From: CAG-390 sp964522215
Lineage (GTDB): Bacteria; Bacillota; Clostridia; Oscillospirales; CAG-272
Assembly (NCBI GenBank): GCA_964522215.1
Contig: CAZFVR010000003.1
Coordinates: forward strand, 62,001-126,000
Direction of reading: 5' to 3'
DNA: 64,000 nucleotides
Shown: piece after piece, positions 61,241-64,000 of the stretch
Layout: each line of letters opens with the position of its first letter
Position numbering within the stretch: position 1 is the stretch's first letter
Notes under the pieces: model-generated
What the model was told of the DNA's origin: nothing
What the model saw: the letters and a program-made list of their open reading frames with translations, nothing else
Database searches by the model: none
Translations under genes and position numbers: made by a program

Positions 61241-62743
61241 ATGAAAACTCATTTTACACGCATTCTCGCTGCAATGTTTGCGGCATTACTGGTTTTATCC
61301 CTTGTAGCATGCGCTGATCCCGGAAACAACGAGATCACCACCGCCGATCCCTCTTCCGACTCGACTGCCGAGCCCACCGTTGAGACCTCTGCTCTTTACG
61401 AGGACGATGACCTTGGCACTTTGAACTTCGACACCACCATCGGAGTGCTTGTATGGTCGGATGTTGAACACCTTGAATTCAATGATGAGATAGGCCTTGA
61501 GGCTGCTCCGAGCGACCTCATACTTTCCAAACTCAACTCTCGACTCGAGACTGTTAAAAAACGTCTTGGCGTTGAGATCGAGTTTACCGCTATCCCCGGC
61601 GACTCCGGCGAGTCCGCCAACTGGAATGCTTACGTTGAAAAAGCCATAAACGGCGGTGACACAAGCTTTGATGTTATTGCAGGTTATTCCCTTGCAGTTG
61701 CAATGAACGCCGCATCCGGCTTCCTTTTCAACCTGCTCGATGACCAGTGCCACTACATCAACTTTAATAAGCCATGGTGGAGCGACCTGCTCGTTGAGGA
61801 GTCCACTGTTAAAGGAAAGATACTCTTTGCCTCCGGTGATATCTCCCGTAACGCACTTGAAATGATGTATGTTTGCTATGCCAACACATCGATAATCGAG
61901 CAGTACAACCTTGAAAACCCACAGGACTTTGTAACAAACGGCCAGTGGACATATGAGAAGTTCATCAATATGTGCAACGGCATTTACAAGGATCTTGACG
62001 GCGACGGCAAGAAGAGCTGCACCAATACCTCCGGCGACCAGTTTGGTTACATATCTTCCGGTATACACGTTGACCCCTGGTTCTATGGCTGCGGCGCAAC
62101 CATCACCTCCAAGGATGCCGATGGCAATCTTGTCATCTCCGATTCCTTTACAGGTGAACGCTTGATCAACACCGTTAACATGCTCAACCAGTTCATGCAC
62201 AACACCGATGATGGCATCTACACATCCAATGTCTACCACCAGCATTCATTTGGTAATGGTCGCGCCCTCTTTATGACTGACCGTGCCCGCGTCTCTCACA
62301 AGATCCTCAAGGCTTCTTACGAGGTCGATTACCTTGTTCTCCCCTGCCCCAAGTATGATGTTGACCAGGAAAAGTACATCACAGTTATGGGCAACCCCTT
62401 TACCCTCTACGCGATCAGAACAGATGCTCAGAACTGCGAAGCCTCTGCTGCATTCATCGAGTGCATGGCCTCCGAGGGTTATCGTCAGATCACTCCCGCT
62501 GTATTTGAGCTTCAGCTGAAGACCAGATACGTAAACGATCCGGTTTCCGGTCAGATGTACGATCTCATCCGCTCTAACCTCACCTTTGACCTTGGCCGTA
62601 TCTACTCCAAGGTGCTTGGCGGAACACAGGCCACCTTTAAGGATTCTATAGCAGCCAACGATGCCAACTATCTGCGCAAGGCTAACATTGCAAAGGATGT
62701 TTTCACCAAAAAGCTCAAAGAACTTATGAAGGTATACGAATAA
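61241..62743 (+). CDS. Family 1 extracellular solute-binding lipoprotein
   Basis: Leader with lipobox LVAC (Cys 24), then a Thr/Ser/Glu-rich spacer to about residue 55 and a two-lobed binding domain. Typical: VKKRLGVEIEFTAIPG, FDVIAGYSLAVAMNA, LLDDQCHYINFNKPWW, GQWTYEKFINMCNGIYKDLDGDGKK and GNPFTLYAI. DLDGDGKKS is an EF-hand-like loop often seen at this place in sugar-binding members. The ligand is probably a carbohydrate, but no glycoside hydrolase or permease is nearby. As with the previous gene, codon use points to high expression. AGAAAGG precedes ATG 61241. Confidence 0.9.
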   Translation: MKTHFTRILAAMFAALLVLSLVACADPGNNEITTADPSSDSTAEPTVETSALYEDDDLGTLNFDTTIGVLVWSDVEHLEFNDEIGLEAAPSDLILSKLNSRLETVKKRLGVEIEFTAIPGDSGESANWNAYVEKAINGGDTSFDVIAGYSLAVAMNAASGFLFNLLDDQCHYINFNKPWWSDLLVEESTVKGKILFASGDISRNALEMMYVCYANTSIIEQYNLENPQDFVTNGQWTYEKFINMCNGIYKDLDGDGKKSCTNTSGDQFGYISSGIHVDPWFYGCGATITSKDADGNLVISDSFTGERLINTVNMLNQFMHNTDDGIYTSNVYHQHSFGNGRALFMTDRARVSHKILKASYEVDYLVLPCPKYDVDQEKYITVMGNPFTLYAIRTDAQNCEASAAFIECMASEGYRQITPAVFELQLKTRYVNDPVSGQMYDLIRSNLTFDLGRIYSKVLGGTQATFKDSIAANDANYLRKANIAKDVFTKKLKELMKVYE

Positions 62744-62767
62744 GAAATCACTAAACAATTAAAGATC

Positions 62768-62800
62768 GCCCCGCGTCTCATGTGAGCCGCGGGGCTTTTT
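62768..62800. terminator. Terminator between the family 1 binding protein and the ABC exporter
   Basis: GCCCCGCG / CGCGGGGC with inner CTCA/TGAG, followed by TTTTTATTG on the plus strand. Confidence 0.9.
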
Positions 62801-62819
62801 ATTGATATGCAGTTGTGAA

Positions 62820-64000
62820 TTACATTTGTGCGGATCTGAACTGTGCGCCGTAGAGGTCGGCATAGAAGCCGCCTGCCTGCATCAGCTCGTCATGAGTTCC
62901 GCTTTCGATTATATGACCGTCCTTCATAACAAGGATAAGATCGGCGTTTTTAATGGTGTTAAGTCGGTGCGCGACTATAAACGAGGTGCGACCGCGCATC
63001 AACTCAGCAAATGCTTTTTGTATCTTTATCTCGGTACGTGTATCGATAGATGAGGTCGCCTCGTCAAGGATGAGCATTGGGGGCAGCGCCAGCATAACTC
63101 TTGAGATGCACAGCAGCTGTTTTTGTCCCTGCGAGAGCTGGCCGCCGTCCTCGCCGAGGATAGTATCATATCCGTTCGGCAGACGTTTTATAAACGAATG
63201 CGCGTGTGCCGCACGTGCTGCGGCCTCGATCTCGGCATCGGTAGCATCCGGCTTGCCCATTGCTATATTATCTCTAACGCTTCCGGCTCTCAGCCATGTA
63301 TCCTGAAGCACCATGCCAAAGGATGAGCGCAGACTTTGGCGGGTTATGTGACTGACATCGCGGCCATCTACCGTGATACTGCCGCCGTTCGTTTCGTAAA
63401 ACCGCATAAACAGATTTATAAGCGTTGTTTTGCCGCAACCGGTAGGTCCGACTACCGCCACACGCATACCGGGCTTAACATCAAAGTTTATGCCCTCCAT
63501 AAACGGGCGCTCGGTGTAGGAGAATGCTACATCCTTGGCGCATATTGCTCCGATAGTGCTTTGCGGGGCTATCACTGCGGCATCCGCGGGGTCTTCCTGT
63601 TCGCTTGGAGTATCCAGCAGTTCAAATATACGCGCGGCACTTGCAAGCGAACTTTGAAGCTCTGCCATAACATCGGAAAGCTCATTAAAGGGTTTGGCAT
63701 AGTTATGCGCGTAGTAAAGGAGGGTGGAGATCTGCCCTGCGGTGACCAAGGGGTTGACAAGTGAGGTAAGTCCGGCAACAAGGGCGACTCCGCAGTAGAC
63801 CATAGAGTTTACAAAACGGGTGGAGGGGTTGGTGATGGAGGAATAAAAGACGGCACGGGTAGCGGTGTGCACGTATTCGCGATTGATCTCGTTAAAATCC
63901 TCCGAGACGGCACTCTCGCGCGAGTATGCCTTTATCACAGCACCGCCGGATACGCTTTCGTCTATAATGGCTGTCTGCCGTGCGGCAAGTTTTGATTGTT
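62820..64000 (-). CDS. ABC exporter with fused permease and ATPase (partial)
   Basis: The gene runs off the right edge; the frame stays open to 64000, so the GTG at 63938 is not the start. The visible part begins in the last membrane segments (QSKLAARQTAIIDESVSGGAVIKAYSRES, read here as parts around the IDESVSGG coupling region), with helices near the left of the permease domain. The ATPase half has Walker A GPTGCGKTTLINL, Q-loop MVLQDTWL, signature LSQGQKQLLCISR (Q in place of the usual G of LSGGQ, as in several heterodimeric exporters), Walker B MLILDEATSSID and H-loop IVAHRL. Multidrug or lipid export is likely; a partner half-transporter would be expected just upstream, outside the window. 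Confidence 0.93.
   Translation of the reverse strand, partial: QSKLAARQTAIIDESVSGGAVIKAYSRESAVSEDFNEINREYVHTATRAVFYSSITNPSTRFVNSMVYCGVALVAGLTSLVNPLVTAGQISTLLYYAHNYAKPFNELSDVMAELQSSLASAARIFELLDTPSEQEDPADAAVIAPQSTIGAICAKDVAFSYTERPFMEGINFDVKPGMRVAVVGPTGCGKTTLINLFMRFYETNGGSITVDGRDVSHITRQSLRSSFGMVLQDTWLRAGSVRDNIAMGKPDATDAEIEAAARAAHAHSFIKRLPNGYDTILGEDGGQLSQGQKQLLCISRVMLALPPMLILDEATSSIDTRTEIKIQKAFAELMRGRTSFIVAHRLNTIKNADLILVMKDGHIIESGTHDELMQAGGFYADLYGAQFRSAQM

Noticed and set aside
61295..62245. A 316-codon open frame on the minus strand inside the family 1 binding protein gene
   Set aside because: It lies wholly opposite a clear gene with signal peptide and family motifs; its product has no recognisable pattern, and it follows from the codon bias of the real gene.

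Overview
The window looks like a chromosomal segment of a low- to mid-GC Firmicute of the class Clostridia, probably a spore-forming gut anaerobe of the Oscillospiraceae/Ruminococcaceae type. This rests on the germination protease gene gpr next to a SpoIIP-like gene, SpoIID-like and SpoIVFB-like genes, the ylxM-ffh-rpsP-khpA order, DUF1836 and UPF0210/UPF0237 genes, fermentative lactate dehydrogenase, and strong Shine-Dalgarno sites. No rRNA, tRNA, CRISPR array or prophage was seen. The taxonomic call is inference; no database was searched.

Layout. 1-7.9 kb (+): end of an M18 aminopeptidase, prfA, a Sua5-type threonylcarbamoyl-AMP synthase, a topoisomerase A subunit without its B subunit, and an exported coiled-coil protein overlapping a SpoIID-domain protein. 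8-13.2 kb: a PHP phosphoesterase, deoC, then a four-gene operon (-) that resembles a sodium-pump decarboxylase but lacks several parts needed for catalysis. 13.5-17.9 kb (-): Xer recombinase, MutS-like ATPase, Lrp regulator, aminotransferase. 18-24.5 kb: a membrane protein, a HAD phosphatase, an SGNH lipoprotein, a cytidylate-kinase-like protein and polA. 24.6-34.6 kb: M29 aminopeptidase, UPF0210/ACT pair, tandem-ACT protein, EEP hydrolase, tandem class II aldolase, ldh, glpK and an unknown helical protein. 34.8-37.1 kb (-): ylxM-ffh-rpsP-khpA. 37.3-44.6 kb: AAA ATPase, mscL, a DgoK-like kinase, a HerA/DUF853 ATPase and a CtpE-like P-type ATPase. 44.8-48.6 kb (-): DUF1836 regulator, NfeD, a two-helix membrane protein and flotillin, with a MITE-like element inside. 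48.7-54.6 kb: HAD hydrolase, M50 protease and potABCD with a structured leader. 54.8-58.8 kb (-, one small + gene): LURP-one-like protein, HTH/S24 regulator divergent from a small membrane protein, SpoIIP-like gene and gpr. 59-64 kb: two solute-binding lipoproteins with no permease and the end of an ABC exporter (-).

Genes that clearly work together are potABCD (polyamine import, each junction overlapping by 4 bp), ylxM-ffh-rpsP-khpA (protein targeting and ribosome), the flotillin/NfeD set (membrane microdomains) and the gpr/SpoIIP pair (sporulation). The least ordinary features are the decarboxylase-like operon at 9.87-13.25 kb, whose CT subunit has lost its metal ligands and whose carrier protein has lost the biotin domain, the attenuator-like leader of potA, the 174-bp MITE-like element, and the divergent S24 regulator/membrane protein pair with repeated candidate operator sites.

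Promoters are easy to read here: most have 17-bp spacing and many carry an extended -10 (TGn). Convergent genes usually share one long, nearly perfect inverted repeat as a two-way terminator.
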